Below the pieces are notes generated by a model. That model did no database searches. It saw only the letters and a program-made list of their open reading frames with translations, and was not told where the DNA came from. A DNA stretch of 64,000 nucleotides, from assembly GCF_020782875.1 (NCBI RefSeq), contig NZ_JAJGBN010000004.1, positions 337,424 through 401,423 on the forward strand, given 5' to 3'. The position numbers and the translations under genes are program-made. This document shows, piece by piece, positions 18,746 to 27,525 of the stretch. How positions within the stretch are numbered: the first letter of the stretch is position 1; every line of letters starts with the position of its first letter. The DNA comes from Allomuricauda sp. M10. GTDB lineage: Bacteria; Bacteroidota; Bacteroidia; Flavobacteriales; Flavobacteriaceae.

Positions 18746-19774
18746 GTGACCGATACAAAAAAATATATTCTTGCGATAGAATCATCCTGCGATGACACTT
18801 CGGCTGCCGTTCTTTGCCATACAAATGTACTGAGCAATGTAGTGGCAACGCAAGAAATCCACAAGCAATATGGAGGTGTTGTCCCAGAGTTGGCTTCTAG
18901 GGCTCATCAACAAAACATAGTTCCCGTGGTGCACCAGGCCTTGGCCAAAGCAAATATCGACAAAAAAGAACTATCCGCCATAGCATTTACACGAGGTCCA
19001 GGATTGATGGGTTCCTTGCTCGTTGGCACCTCATTTGCCAAGTCTTTGGCCTTGGGACTTGATATTCCCTTGATCGAGGTCAACCACATGGAAGCCCACA
19101 TTTTGGCCCATTTTATTGAGGATGAGGAGCGATCCAAACCCACCTTCCCGTTTTTGGCCATGACCATTAGTGGGGGGCATACCCAGATTGTAAAAGTGAC
19201 GGACCATTTTACTATGGAAGTCTTGGGTGAAACGTTGGATGATGCCGTAGGCGAGGCTTTTGACAAAAGTGCCAAGTTGATGGGACTGCCCTATCCCGGT
19301 GGTCCTTTGGTTGACAAATATGCCAAATTGGGAAACCCCAGTGCCTACGATTTTCCCAAACCGAAGGTGGACGGACTCAATTTCAGCTTTAGTGGGCTTA
19401 AGACCAGCATTCTTTACTTTTTGCAGCGAGAAACCCAGAAGGACCCGAAATTTGTGGAAGAAAACATCAACGATATCTGTGCCTCGGTACAACATACCAT
19501 TTTAGAAATTTTGATGGAAAAACTGCAACTGGCCGTGAACCAAACCGGAATCACCCAAGTTGCCATTGGTGGTGGTGTTGCCGCCAACTCAGGGATTAGG
19601 GCCAGATTGAAGGAGGCCGAGGAAACCATGGGCTGGAAAACCTTTATTCCAAAATTTGAGTATTGTACCGATAATGCCGCCATGATCGGAATTGTTGGCT
19701 ATCTTAAGTTCGAAAAAGGAAAGTTTACCGACCAAAGCGTGGCCGCCAAAGCCCGCTATGCCATCGGAAGCTAA
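18746..19774 (+). CDS. tsaD: tRNA N6-adenosine threonylcarbamoyltransferase TsaD
   Basis: A 342-aa enzyme that transfers the threonylcarbamoyl group to A37 of ANN-decoding tRNAs (t6A). Visible landmarks are ESSCDDTSAAV at the N-terminus, the metal-binding HMEAH near residues 113-117 and IGGGVAANSGIR near 275. Length is normal. Its partners TsaB and TsaE are not in the window. It is the first gene of a plus-strand run with rsmE 19 bp downstream. Confidence 0.96.
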   Translation: MTDTKKYILAIESSCDDTSAAVLCHTNVLSNVVATQEIHKQYGGVVPELASRAHQQNIVPVVHQALAKANIDKKELSAIAFTRGPGLMGSLLVGTSFAKSLALGLDIPLIEVNHMEAHILAHFIEDEERSKPTFPFLAMTISGGHTQIVKVTDHFTMEVLGETLDDAVGEAFDKSAKLMGLPYPGGPLVDKYAKLGNPSAYDFPKPKVDGLNFSFSGLKTSILYFLQRETQKDPKFVEENINDICASVQHTILEILMEKLQLAVNQTGITQVAIGGGVAANSGIRARLKEAEETMGWKTFIPKFEYCTDNAAMIGIVGYLKFEKGKFTDQSVAAKARYAIGS

Positions 19775-19793
19775 CCGAACAAAACCACAAACC

Positions 19794-20498
19794 ATGCAAC
19801 TTTTCTATCATCCTACTTTGGACAGCAGTATCAAGCAGTTTGTTTTTCCGCCGGAAGAAAGCAAACATATTGCCAGGGTATTACGCAAATCCGAAGGGGA
19901 CATTGTGCATATCACCAATGGAAAAGGGTATCTCTTTGAAGCTGAAATATTGGTGCCGGATCAAAAAAGATGTAAGGTCAACATCATTTCGGAACGCAAG
20001 TCCATTCCAAAAAGATACATCCTTCACATGGCGGTGGCCCCAACCAAAATGAACGACCGTTTTGAATGGTTCCTGGAAAAAGCCACTGAAATTGGAGTTG
20101 ATGAAATCACACCCATCATTTGTGACCATTCCGAAAGGCAAACGGTTAAAATGGAGCGGATGGAACGGGTATTGCAATCTGCCATGAAACAATCTTTGCA
20201 AACCGTGTTGCCCAAACTCAACGAAGCCATCTCCTTCAAGGAATTTATGGCAGTTGAAAATACAGGTCTCAAATTTATCGCACATTGCGACGAAGGCGAG
20301 AAAATGGAACTCAAACGCAGGGTAATCGCCGATAGGGATACCACGATCATGATCGGCCCCGAAGGTGATTTTTCCAAAGACGAAATTGATGCAGCCAAGG
20401 CCAAGGGGTTTATTCCCATTTCACTGGGCAACAATCGGCTCAGAACAGAGACCGCTGCTATTGTGGCCTGTACCACTGTCAATGTGATCAACAGTTGA
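19794..20498 (+). CDS. rsmE: 16S rRNA m3U1498 methyltransferase RsmE
   Basis: A 234-aa SPOUT methyltransferase that methylates U1498 in the decoding centre of 16S rRNA. IGPEGDFSKDEI and LGNNRLRTETAA near the C-terminus are the knotted SAM-binding site (usual form LGxRILRxETA). I use the ATG at 19794, which yields the family N-terminus MQLFYHP; longer starts would overlap tsaD. The tsaD-rsmE adjacency is consistent with a translation-related operon. Confidence 0.95.
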   Translation: MQLFYHPTLDSSIKQFVFPPEESKHIARVLRKSEGDIVHITNGKGYLFEAEILVPDQKRCKVNIISERKSIPKRYILHMAVAPTKMNDRFEWFLEKATEIGVDEITPIICDHSERQTVKMERMERVLQSAMKQSLQTVLPKLNEAISFKEFMAVENTGLKFIAHCDEGEKMELKRRVIADRDTTIMIGPEGDFSKDEIDAAKAKGFIPISLGNNRLRTETAAIVACTTVNVINS

Positions 20499-20535
20499 TT
20501 TGATCCACAGCAATTCACTTTTGAACGGAATAGAC

Positions 20536-20543
20536 TACATTTG
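20536..20543 (+). promoter_or_regulatory. Candidate -7 element upstream of the DUF4159 gene
   Basis: TACATTTG matches TAnnTTTG. Transcription from it would begin near 20550, which would make the ATG at 20551 leaderless and favours the ATG at 20563. No TTG lies at proper -33 spacing. Confidence 0.38.
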
Positions 20544-20562
20544 AAAGGCAATGCATTTTCAC

Positions 20563-21213
20563 ATGAGGCAAAACCTATTCTTCATCCTTACTTTCTTTTC
20601 CACTTTGATGTTTAAAGTGGAAGCACAGGAAATTGCCGTTTTAAAGTATGGCGGTGGCGGGGATTGGTATTCCAACCCAACGGCCCTTCCCAATCTTATC
20701 CAGTTTTGCAATGCCAACATCGGCACCAGAATTACGTCCCAGCCCGAAACCGTAGAACCCGGGAGCGTTTCCCTTTTCAAGTATCCATTTGTGCATATGA
20801 CTGGCCATGGCAATGTCTTTTTTACTGATGAAGAAGCTGAAAACCTTAGAACGTATCTGCTTTCCGGGGGTTTTCTTCACATCGATGACAACTATGGCAT
20901 GGCACCTTACCTTAAAAGGGAATTGGAAAAAGTGTTTCCAGATAAACAGTTGGAAGAATTAGGAGCAGACCACCCCATTTTTACCCAAAAATTTACATTT
21001 TCTGAAGGGTTGCCCAAGATTCATGAGCATGATGGAAAAAGACCCCAAGCCTTGGGTGTTTTTGATAAAGGTCGTTTGGTGCTTCTTTTTACCTTTGAAT
21101 GTGATCTTGGTGATGGCTGGGAAGACCCTGCCGTTCACAACGACCCTGAAGATGTTAGGCAAAGAGCCCTTCAAATGGGAGCCAATATAGTGGAATACGC
21201 CTTTAAAAGCTGA
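20563..21213 (+). CDS. DUF4159 domain-containing exported protein
   Basis: A 216-aa protein with a signal peptide (about residues 1-21) followed by a DUF4159 domain, a fold related to class I glutamine amidotransferases. Family-like stretches include GGGGDWYSNPT, MTGHGNVFF and GGFLHIDDNYG; the catalytic triad of true amidotransferases is not evident, and function is unknown. ATG codons exist at 20551 and 20563; the second gives the cleaner signal peptide. In other bacteria DUF4159 proteins often occur with MoxR/von Willebrand-type gene sets, but here it lies between rsmE and a membrane permease, 3 bp before the latter. Confidence 0.85.
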   Translation: MRQNLFFILTFFSTLMFKVEAQEIAVLKYGGGGDWYSNPTALPNLIQFCNANIGTRITSQPETVEPGSVSLFKYPFVHMTGHGNVFFTDEEAENLRTYLLSGGFLHIDDNYGMAPYLKRELEKVFPDKQLEELGADHPIFTQKFTFSEGLPKIHEHDGKRPQALGVFDKGRLVLLFTFECDLGDGWEDPAVHNDPEDVRQRALQMGANIVEYAFKS

Positions 21214-21216
21214 TAC

Positions 21217-22317
21217 ATGAATTCAAAGACCATTGCCAACGGAATCATTCGTGCCGTAGCCATCTTGGCCGCAGTTGTTTTGACCGCATATTTCTTTTAT
21301 AAGATACAATCGGTATTGGCATATTTGGCCATTGCTGCCGTAATTGCGCTATTGGGAAGGCCCATTGTGCTTTTCCTAAGAAGACGGTTGAAATTTCCCA
21401 ATACCTTGGCCGTAGTGGTTACCATGATTTTTATGCTTGCCATTTTCTTGGGGATTCTTTCCCTTTTTATTCCGCTTATTTCGGAACAGAGCAAAAACCT
21501 ATCGTTGTTGGACATTGATGAGTTGAAATCGAACCTGAATACGCTTTACCTGCAAGGATTGGAATATTTTGGGGCTTCCAAGGGGAGTGTTGATAACCTT
21601 ATCGAGGATGCCCACGTTGAGGAGAACGTGCTCAAAGGACTTGATCTAGGTTTCATTCCCAATTTCTTGAACTCTTTGGTCAACGCTTTGAGCAGTTTTA
21701 GCATTGGGTTGTTTTCCGTTTTGTTCATTTCCTTTTTCTTTTTGAAGGATAGCAATTTGTTCCAAAACGGAATGTTGACTTTTGTACCGGATGATAAGGA
21801 AAGTAAACTGGTAAAATCCATAGACAAGATCAACGGTTTGCTCTCCCGATATTTTGCAGGCATCCTACTGCAACTTTTTATTTTGTTTGTTATTTATACC
21901 ATAGCACTCCTCATTGTGGGAGTAGAAAATGCCATCGTGATCGCCTTCCTTTGTGCCTTGTTCAACATCATTCCTTACGTGGGTCCGATCATTGGTGGAG
22001 TGATCATGATCACCCTTACCATGACCGGTTCCTTGGGCGAGGATTTCAGTACTGTAATTTTACCAAAAGCCTTTTATGTTTTGATCGGTTTGACCATAGG
22101 TCAGCTGGTCGATAATTTCTTTTCCCAGCCCTTTATTTTTTCTACCAGTGTTAAATCCCATCCGCTGGAAATCTTCTTGGTCATCATCATTGCCGGACTC
22201 CTTTTTGGGGTGGTTGGAATGGTAGTTGCCGTGCCGGGATATACCGCAATAAAGGTAATTTTGAAGGAATTTTTAGCTGAAAACCCCTTCGTGAAGAAAT
22301 TGACCAAAAACTTATAG
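21217..22317 (+). CDS. AI-2E family transporter
   Basis: A 366-aa integral membrane protein with about seven or eight hydrophobic segments, of the AI-2E transporter family (Pfam PF01594: TqsA, PerM and YdiK relatives). Members have been linked to autoinducer-2 export, Na+/H+ exchange or unknown substrates, so the family name should not be read as proof of AI-2 transport. The conserved C-terminal part includes FNIIPYVGPIIGG. It begins 3 bp after the DUF4159 gene and ends 7 bp before the methyltransferase gene, in one transcription unit. Confidence 0.9.
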   Translation: MNSKTIANGIIRAVAILAAVVLTAYFFYKIQSVLAYLAIAAVIALLGRPIVLFLRRRLKFPNTLAVVVTMIFMLAIFLGILSLFIPLISEQSKNLSLLDIDELKSNLNTLYLQGLEYFGASKGSVDNLIEDAHVEENVLKGLDLGFIPNFLNSLVNALSSFSIGLFSVLFISFFFLKDSNLFQNGMLTFVPDDKESKLVKSIDKINGLLSRYFAGILLQLFILFVIYTIALLIVGVENAIVIAFLCALFNIIPYVGPIIGGVIMITLTMTGSLGEDFSTVILPKAFYVLIGLTIGQLVDNFFSQPFIFSTSVKSHPLEIFLVIIIAGLLFGVVGMVVAVPGYTAIKVILKEFLAENPFVKKLTKNL

Positions 22318-22324
22318 CATCAGT

Positions 22325-23503
22325 TTGAATAAATTGATATTACATACTGGTGTACAGCATTTTATACTTGAAAATCAGGATACTGACATTATGTCGGTTT
22401 TGTTGAAAAACCAGCAATTTGAAGGTATTTCCCAGAAAGAACTAGCAGAACAACTGGAGTCCCGAAAAAAATGTCAGGAGAAGCTCCCCACCTGGTTCCA
22501 ATCCAAAGGTATTTACTACCCCAATAAACTGAATATTGAACAGACCAGTTCCGAGGTTACGGCATTGTACAAATCAAGTTTGGTATACGGAAAAACGCTG
22601 TTAGACCTTACAGGTGGATTAGGGGTTGACTCCTATTTTTTTTCAAAGAAAATAGAGCAGGTTACCCATTGCGAAATCAATCAAGATCTCAGTGAAATTG
22701 CCCGCCATGATTTTAAAATTTTAGGTCAGGAGAACATCGAATGTGTGTCTGAAGATGGTGTCACATTTTTACAAAAAACGGGACAACATTTTGATTGGAT
22801 CTATGTGGACCCATCAAGACGAAACGATAAAACAGGAAAGGTATTTTTATTGAAAGATTGCTTTCCCGATCTTACGCTTCATCTCGATATCATATTGCAA
22901 AAAACATCAAATGTCCTCATTAAAACATCTCCGCTGTTGGATATCAAACAGGGTATTTCGGAACTCAAATTTGTAAAGGAAGTACATGTATTGGCCACCC
23001 AAAATGAGGTGAAAGAACTTTTGTTCGTCATTGAAAAAGGATATGAAGGTGACATTAGAATCAAGACGGCAAATATTCTCCAAGGCCAAAAAGATGAGTT
23101 CCATTTCAATCTATTGGAAGAAGAAAATGCGCCTTTGGAATTGGGCGAGCCGTCAACTTACCTGTACGAACCCAATGCGGCCATTTTAAAATCAGGAGGG
23201 TTTAAGATTATTGGAAATGTTTTTCAACTTCAAAAGTTACATCCTCATTCCCATTTATATACTTCGGCCAAACTAATGGACTTCCCAGGAAGACGGTTCA
23301 AAATTAATGACACGTTTCCTTACTCTAAAAAAACATTGAAATCCTTCAATGCATCAAAGGCTAATATTACCACTAGAAACTTTCCTATTGCGGTTGCAGA
23401 ACTTAGGAAGAAACACAAAATTTCCGATGGTGGGAATCATTACCTCTTTTTCACCAAAAACATGGAGGGGGATTTGATGGTATTGGCTTGCGAAAAAGCT
23501 TAA
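22325..23503 (+). CDS. THUMP-like class I SAM-dependent methyltransferase
   Basis: A 392-aa cytoplasmic protein. The central Rossmann methyltransferase has LDLTGGLGVDSYFFSKK (SAM-binding motif I, about residue 97) and WIYVDPSRRN (motif IV, about 158). The C-terminal part is a THUMP-like RNA-binding domain, as in Bacteroidota homologues. An RNA substrate is likely, and neighbours tsaD and rsmE fit this, but the target is unknown. I keep the TTG start at 22325 because the resulting MNKLIL...VQHFI N-terminus resembles family members; the next ATG is at 22391. Its stop codon overlaps the convergent esterase gene by 4 bp. Confidence 0.85.
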   Translation: MNKLILHTGVQHFILENQDTDIMSVLLKNQQFEGISQKELAEQLESRKKCQEKLPTWFQSKGIYYPNKLNIEQTSSEVTALYKSSLVYGKTLLDLTGGLGVDSYFFSKKIEQVTHCEINQDLSEIARHDFKILGQENIECVSEDGVTFLQKTGQHFDWIYVDPSRRNDKTGKVFLLKDCFPDLTLHLDIILQKTSNVLIKTSPLLDIKQGISELKFVKEVHVLATQNEVKELLFVIEKGYEGDIRIKTANILQGQKDEFHFNLLEEENAPLELGEPSTYLYEPNAAILKSGGFKIIGNVFQLQKLHPHSHLYTSAKLMDFPGRRFKINDTFPYSKKTLKSFNASKANITTRNFPIAVAELRKKHKISDGGNHYLFFTKNMEGDLMVLACEKA

Positions 23504-24426
23504 TCCAGATGCTCCACCCAATCAAAAAACACATTGATCCAACCACGTAGCACCGAATCATGCAATGCCAAGGAAAAACCGTGCCCACCATGGGGGTACA
23601 CATGCAAAGCCGAAGGAATTCCATATTCCTGAAGTGCCCTAAAAAATAGGATGCTATTCTCTACGGGGACTGCTCCATCATCGGCCGCATGGATCAAAAA
23701 CGTGGGAGGCGTGTCTTTATTCACATGCTTTTCATTGGATAAGTAATCGATTTGTGCCTGGGTAGGGTTTTCTCCCACCAAAGATTTCCTTGAGCCAGTA
23801 TGTGTGCTCACCTCACCAAGCGTTATCACAGGATAGACCAAAGCCAAAAAATCGGGGCGGGCACTTAAATCATCTGCTTCATCTTGACGGGGATACACCT
23901 TTTCATTATAGTGTGTGCCCAAAGTGGATGCCAAATGGCCTCCAGCGGAAAATCCCATCACACCAATTTTATTGGGAGCAATGCCCCAATCTTCTGCATT
24001 TTTTCTGACCATACGGATGGCACGCTGGGCATCTTGCAAGGGAACCACATTTTTGTCTTTGGTGATGGAATTGGACCATGGCAAGCGATATTTCACCACT
24101 ATACCAGCTATTCCTTTGGCATTTAAAGCCTTGGCTATATCCGTTCCTTCCCAATCATATGCCAATCCGCTATATCCACCTCCAGGAAAAATAACCACCG
24201 CCTGACCGGTAGCAATGCGTTTATTTGGGAGATAAACTTCGATAGTCGGCACTTGCACGTCGGTGATCCAAATGATTCCGTCATTATTGAAGGCCGACAC
24301 TTCCTTTTCATCCGTTTCCTTTTGATTGGGGATTTCTTTGGGCCATAGGGGCATAATGGCCTGTTGGGCAGAAATTTGCGTTGCAACCATCACTATTAAA
24401 ATTGGAAAAACCTTGAAAAACTTCAT
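23500..24426 (-). CDS. Secreted alpha/beta hydrolase (acetyl-esterase type)
   Basis: A 308-aa exported hydrolase with a signal peptide (about 1-20). The oxyanion-hole region FPGGGYSGLAYDWEG and the nucleophile elbow GFSAGGHLAS are of the BD-FAE/acetyl-xylan-esterase-like group. The Asp and His of the triad are probably in HAADDGAVP and YPHGGHGFS. The ATG at 24426 is chosen because the signal peptide begins there. It is the last gene of a four-gene minus-strand row and starts 11 bp after the D,D-dipeptidase stop. Substrate unknown; deacetylation of sugars is the usual suggestion for the family. Confidence 0.86.
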   Translation of the reverse strand: MKFFKVFPILIVMVATQISAQQAIMPLWPKEIPNQKETDEKEVSAFNNDGIIWITDVQVPTIEVYLPNKRIATGQAVVIFPGGGYSGLAYDWEGTDIAKALNAKGIAGIVVKYRLPWSNSITKDKNVVPLQDAQRAIRMVRKNAEDWGIAPNKIGVMGFSAGGHLASTLGTHYNEKVYPRQDEADDLSARPDFLALVYPVITLGEVSTHTGSRKSLVGENPTQAQIDYLSNEKHVNKDTPPTFLIHAADDGAVPVENSILFFRALQEYGIPSALHVYPHGGHGFSLALHDSVLRGWINVFFDWVEHLD

Positions 24427-24437
24427 CTTTAGTTTGT

Positions 24438-25160
24438 TTATTGATCCGTACAATCCCATTTGAAATTCGCGACCTTGTCATTGGATCCCGCGGAAAGGTT
24501 ATAGTGCCACCACTCCGTCCTAATGGACCAGAACCCGTGGGCTTCCATGGTTTCCTTCAACAGTTTTCGATTGTCCAAAATTTCCTTGGGAAGATCGAAA
24601 TTATCATGATAGGCACGCTTCGCAAAAAAATCAAAGTCGGTTCCCATATCCAGTTCCTTTCCATCCAAATCCACCAAGGTAATATCGACTGCACCGCCTT
24701 TGTTATGGATGGATCCTTTTACGGGATCGGCAACATATTGGGGATTGGGGACAATTTTCCACATTTTATATTGAACCGAGTTGGGTCGGTAGCAATCATA
24801 AAACTTGATCTTGGCCCCATGTTTCAAGAATTCCTTATTGGCCTCGATCAAGGCCTTTGCGGTTTTTACCCGAGTATAGCATTCGGCGCAATCGTACACC
24901 TTGGCCTTTAGAAAATTATTCTCTGTGGCGTACCGAAGATCATAGGCGAAATCGTCACTAAAATCAGCCAAACGCACAAAAGTGGTGTCGGCCAAACCAT
25001 CAAAAGTCTTAAATGTTTTTTGCTGAATTACTGGAACCGAATCAACAACTATCTCCTGCTCCATTTCAATATTGGAATCTTGTTTCTCAGGAGTTTTTTC
25101 TCGACATGAAACTGCCAAGCACACACCTACAACCAAGGGCAAATATCTTAAATATGTCAT
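24438..25160 (-). CDS. M15D D-alanyl-D-alanine dipeptidase (VanX/DdpX type) lipoprotein
   Basis: A 240-aa lipoprotein with lipobox ending at C19 (VCLAVSC). The Zn-peptidase signatures of VanX/DdpX are present: SIHNKGGAVDITL near residue 149 (SxHxxGxAxD) and the catalytic EWWH near 215. YDLRYATENNF near 70 is another family landmark. The enzyme should hydrolyse D-Ala-D-Ala in the periplasm; a lipoprotein location points to nutrition or cell-wall turnover rather than vancomycin resistance, which uses a cytoplasmic VanX with VanH/VanA. The ATG at 25160 overlaps the stop of the upstream hydrolase by 4 bp, so the genes are translationally coupled. Confidence 0.9.
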   Translation of the reverse strand: MTYLRYLPLVVGVCLAVSCREKTPEKQDSNIEMEQEIVVDSVPVIQQKTFKTFDGLADTTFVRLADFSDDFAYDLRYATENNFLKAKVYDCAECYTRVKTAKALIEANKEFLKHGAKIKFYDCYRPNSVQYKMWKIVPNPQYVADPVKGSIHNKGGAVDITLVDLDGKELDMGTDFDFFAKRAYHDNFDLPKEILDNRKLLKETMEAHGFWSIRTEWWHYNLSAGSNDKVANFKWDCTDQ

Positions 25161-25885
25161 TTCAATCTTTTTTGTTTGGCCATCCAAGTGTACAGGGAAT
25201 CGGTGGTATAGGCCCTATCCCAAGCATTGTGCCCCACTCCTTTGTATCTAGTATATTGGACTTGGTAACCCATTTCTTTCAATTTTTTCACCATCTGATC
25301 CGATTCTTCCACATTGATAACCTCATCTTGGTCACCATGAAAAACCCAAATGGGCAAATCCTTATCTATCCAATGGGCATAGGGTAAAGGTGCCATACCA
25401 CATACTACAGCGAGCGCGGCAAACTTTTCAGGATATTGGGTGGCGAGTTCCCATGCGGCACTGCCTCCCCTGCTCAAACCAGTCAGGTAAATTCTTTTTT
25501 TATCCACGCGGTTGTTGTCCGTTACCGAATCCAACAATTGCATCACAGCTTGGGTATTCCACCATTTTTTTTCATGAGGATTTTGGGGAGCCAATATCAA
25601 AAATGGAAATTGTTTTCCTTCCACCAAGAGTCTGGGCGGTCCGGTCTCCTTTATTTCCTTTACATCTCGACCTGATTCACCTCCGCCATGTAAAAACAAC
25701 AACAATCCAAAGTTTTCAGTAGGGGACGAAAAATAATTTTCAGGATAATACAGGTAATATTTTAGGTCTTCTTTGGTAACAGTTTCCAATTCGTCCTGAA
25801 TCAAATGGGATTGAGCGGAACATGCCTGAAGTAAAAAAACTGCGCTTAAAAGAATAACACTCTTTATATAAATCTTTATCGGCAT
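25157..25885 (-). CDS. Alpha/beta hydrolase lipoprotein (PHB depolymerase/esterase-like)
   Basis: A 242-aa lipoprotein (lipobox LLQAC, Cys near 21) with a prolyl-oligopeptidase/esterase-like alpha/beta fold. LLFLHGGGESGRD is the oxyanion region, GLSRGGSAAW the nucleophile elbow (Ser near 132), and FHGDQDEVI and GVGHNAW carry the likely Asp and His. Flavobacterial relatives are named phospholipase or dienelactone hydrolase; the substrate is not clear. I use the ATG at 25885, where the lipoprotein signal begins and which lies 1 bp after the nucleotidase stop. Confidence 0.86.
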   Translation of the reverse strand: MPIKIYIKSVILLSAVFLLQACSAQSHLIQDELETVTKEDLKYYLYYPENYFSSPTENFGLLLFLHGGGESGRDVKEIKETGPPRLLVEGKQFPFLILAPQNPHEKKWWNTQAVMQLLDSVTDNNRVDKKRIYLTGLSRGGSAAWELATQYPEKFAALAVVCGMAPLPYAHWIDKDLPIWVFHGDQDEVINVEESDQMVKKLKEMGYQVQYTRYKGVGHNAWDRAYTTDSLYTWMAKQKRLK

Positions 25886-25886
25886 C

Positions 25887-26408
25887 CTACAAAAGTTTAT
25901 CCGCAATTTCTTTCCAGGTGTCCGCTCTTTCAAAATCGGTGGTATTGGTATTATGGGGAGACGTGAACAAAATGGACCTGCCTTCAAAATTTATCAAGTT
26001 TTTGCTACGGTCATCAATGAGGATATCTCCCTTCAAAATAAATTTGTCTCCACATAAGATACGCTTTTGCCAAGGAATGAAGGGAAAAAATTCATCCAGC
26101 CAATCCGATTTCTCACGCAAGGACTGCGGAAATTCCATGGCTGCGGAGGCAATATAAACATCGTGTTTTAGACTTAGTTCGCGCAGCACTTCCTGGCTAT
26201 CAGGAATAATTCGTAAGTCCTTGAAGAATCCATCCCGTTGCGTGTGCTGTTTTATGGAAAGCTGGTGTTGTTCCGGAACACATTGCCAGGCTTCCTTACC
26301 ATAACAATCGGCAATTTGAAGATTGGCATTGAATTCTTGATTATAGATTTCGATATGGGCCATATAGGCATCGGCGATGACCTCATCCATATCCACAAAA
26401 ATGGTCAT
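25887..26408 (-). CDS. NT5C-type 5'(3')-deoxyribonucleotidase (HAD superfamily)
   Basis: A 173-aa cytoplasmic phosphatase. FVDMDEVIAD at residues 4-13 is the HAD motif I with two catalytic aspartates, and GDILIDDRSKN near 130 provides the Mg-binding acidic pair of motif IV. Family members dephosphorylate dUMP, dTMP or other deoxynucleotides. It is the first gene of the minus-strand row 26408-23500 and divergent from the D-amino-acid operon across a 228-bp spacer. Confidence 0.88.
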   Translation of the reverse strand: MTIFVDMDEVIADAYMAHIEIYNQEFNANLQIADCYGKEAWQCVPEQHQLSIKQHTQRDGFFKDLRIIPDSQEVLRELSLKHDVYIASAAMEFPQSLREKSDWLDEFFPFIPWQKRILCGDKFILKGDILIDDRSKNLINFEGRSILFTSPHNTNTTDFERADTWKEIADKLL

Positions 26409-26636
26409 GTAATTTGTTTTGTGTGAAGTACGCTAAAACTTGGGGAAATTTCAAAAAAGTATCCTGAGAATTTGAACAAGGAAAATGAATAATCTATTTG
26501 TTTTGATAAAAAGAGTGCTCATTTTTACCACATTCCCAAAACTTAAAATTACCACCCATTTAACGACTTTGCAGTGTTTTAATTTAATGAAATAACCGTT
26601 ACCTTCACAGCTTATGACCAAAACCAACCCACGAAC

Positions 26637-27515
26637 ATGCTGCCCAAAGGTAATTTTCCTGCAAAGGTTTTTTTGAACGGTGAAATTGTAACCAGTGAAA
26701 ACGCCACCATTTCGGTTTTCGATCGTGGATTCCTTTTTGGGGATGGCATTTATGAGGTAATGGTGCAACTCGAAAACGGCATTTTCTACAAAAAGGCCCA
26801 TCTGGACCGACTACAGGAAAATCTCGTAAAAATTGGTATCGAGTATCAGGTGTCTGACCTGGAAAAAGAAATCGAACCTTTATTGATCGCTTCCGGACTT
26901 GTGGACCAGCCCAGTCTTATCTACATGCAGGTTACCCGCGGTGTGGCACCCAGAAAGCATAGTTACCCAAAGGGTACCCCCGCCACGGTGATGATATACG
27001 CCATACCCTTTCAAATGCCTTACATCAACCAAAAAAACATGCACGCCATTCTACAAACCGATTTTAGATGGCACCGCTGCGATATCAAATCCATTTCCCT
27101 ATTGGGCAACATCATGACCAATGAGGCCGCCATGCTGGCCGGAACGGATGAGGCGGCTTTAGTTCGTGATGGCGTCATTACCGAGGGATCACACACCAAC
27201 ATCTTTTTTGTCAAAGATGACACGGTGATCACCCATCCTGCCAACGAGCATATTTTGGATGGCATTACCCGAAAAATAATTGTCAAGCTTTGTCAAGAAC
27301 TGAATATCCCACTGGTGGAAAGAGGGATTTCCGTGGAAGAAATACCCACGATGGACGAAGCCTTTTTTACAGGCACTTCCACCCAGATAGCATCCATTGC
27401 CCAATTGGGTGAGCATACCTATCATGAACCCGAAAACTTTGGCCCCATAACCCGAAAACTGCAGGAAGTCCTTGCTGCCCTTAAAGAAATTGACACTTCT
27501 GAAGTGACCTTATAA
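26637..27515 (+). CDS. dat: D-amino-acid aminotransferase (class IV PLP enzyme)
   Basis: A 292-aa PLP enzyme that transfers amino groups between D-amino acids and 2-oxo acids. Three diagnostic stretches match Bacillus D-amino-acid aminotransferase: FGDGIYEV near residue 36; VTRGVAPRKH near 100, which supplies the Arg-x-His pair that binds the substrate carboxylate; and RCDIKSISLLGN near 148, where the Lys forms the Schiff base. ITEGSHTNIF near 181 contacts the cofactor phosphate. These details favour D-specificity over branched-chain aminotransferase. It heads a four-gene operon with 10, 9 and 4 bp gaps, followed by an amidohydrolase of the D-aminoacylase family. Confidence 0.92.
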   Translation: MLPKGNFPAKVFLNGEIVTSENATISVFDRGFLFGDGIYEVMVQLENGIFYKKAHLDRLQENLVKIGIEYQVSDLEKEIEPLLIASGLVDQPSLIYMQVTRGVAPRKHSYPKGTPATVMIYAIPFQMPYINQKNMHAILQTDFRWHRCDIKSISLLGNIMTNEAAMLAGTDEAALVRDGVITEGSHTNIFFVKDDTVITHPANEHILDGITRKIIVKLCQELNIPLVERGISVEEIPTMDEAFFTGTSTQIASIAQLGEHTYHEPENFGPITRKLQEVLAALKEIDTSEVTL

Positions 27516-27525
27516 AAATGTAATT

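Noticed and set aside
24438..25160. A vancomycin-resistance VanX gene
   Set aside because: It encodes a lipoprotein, has no VanH or VanA ligase neighbours and lies with esterases and a nucleotidase; a periplasmic dipeptidase role is more likely.
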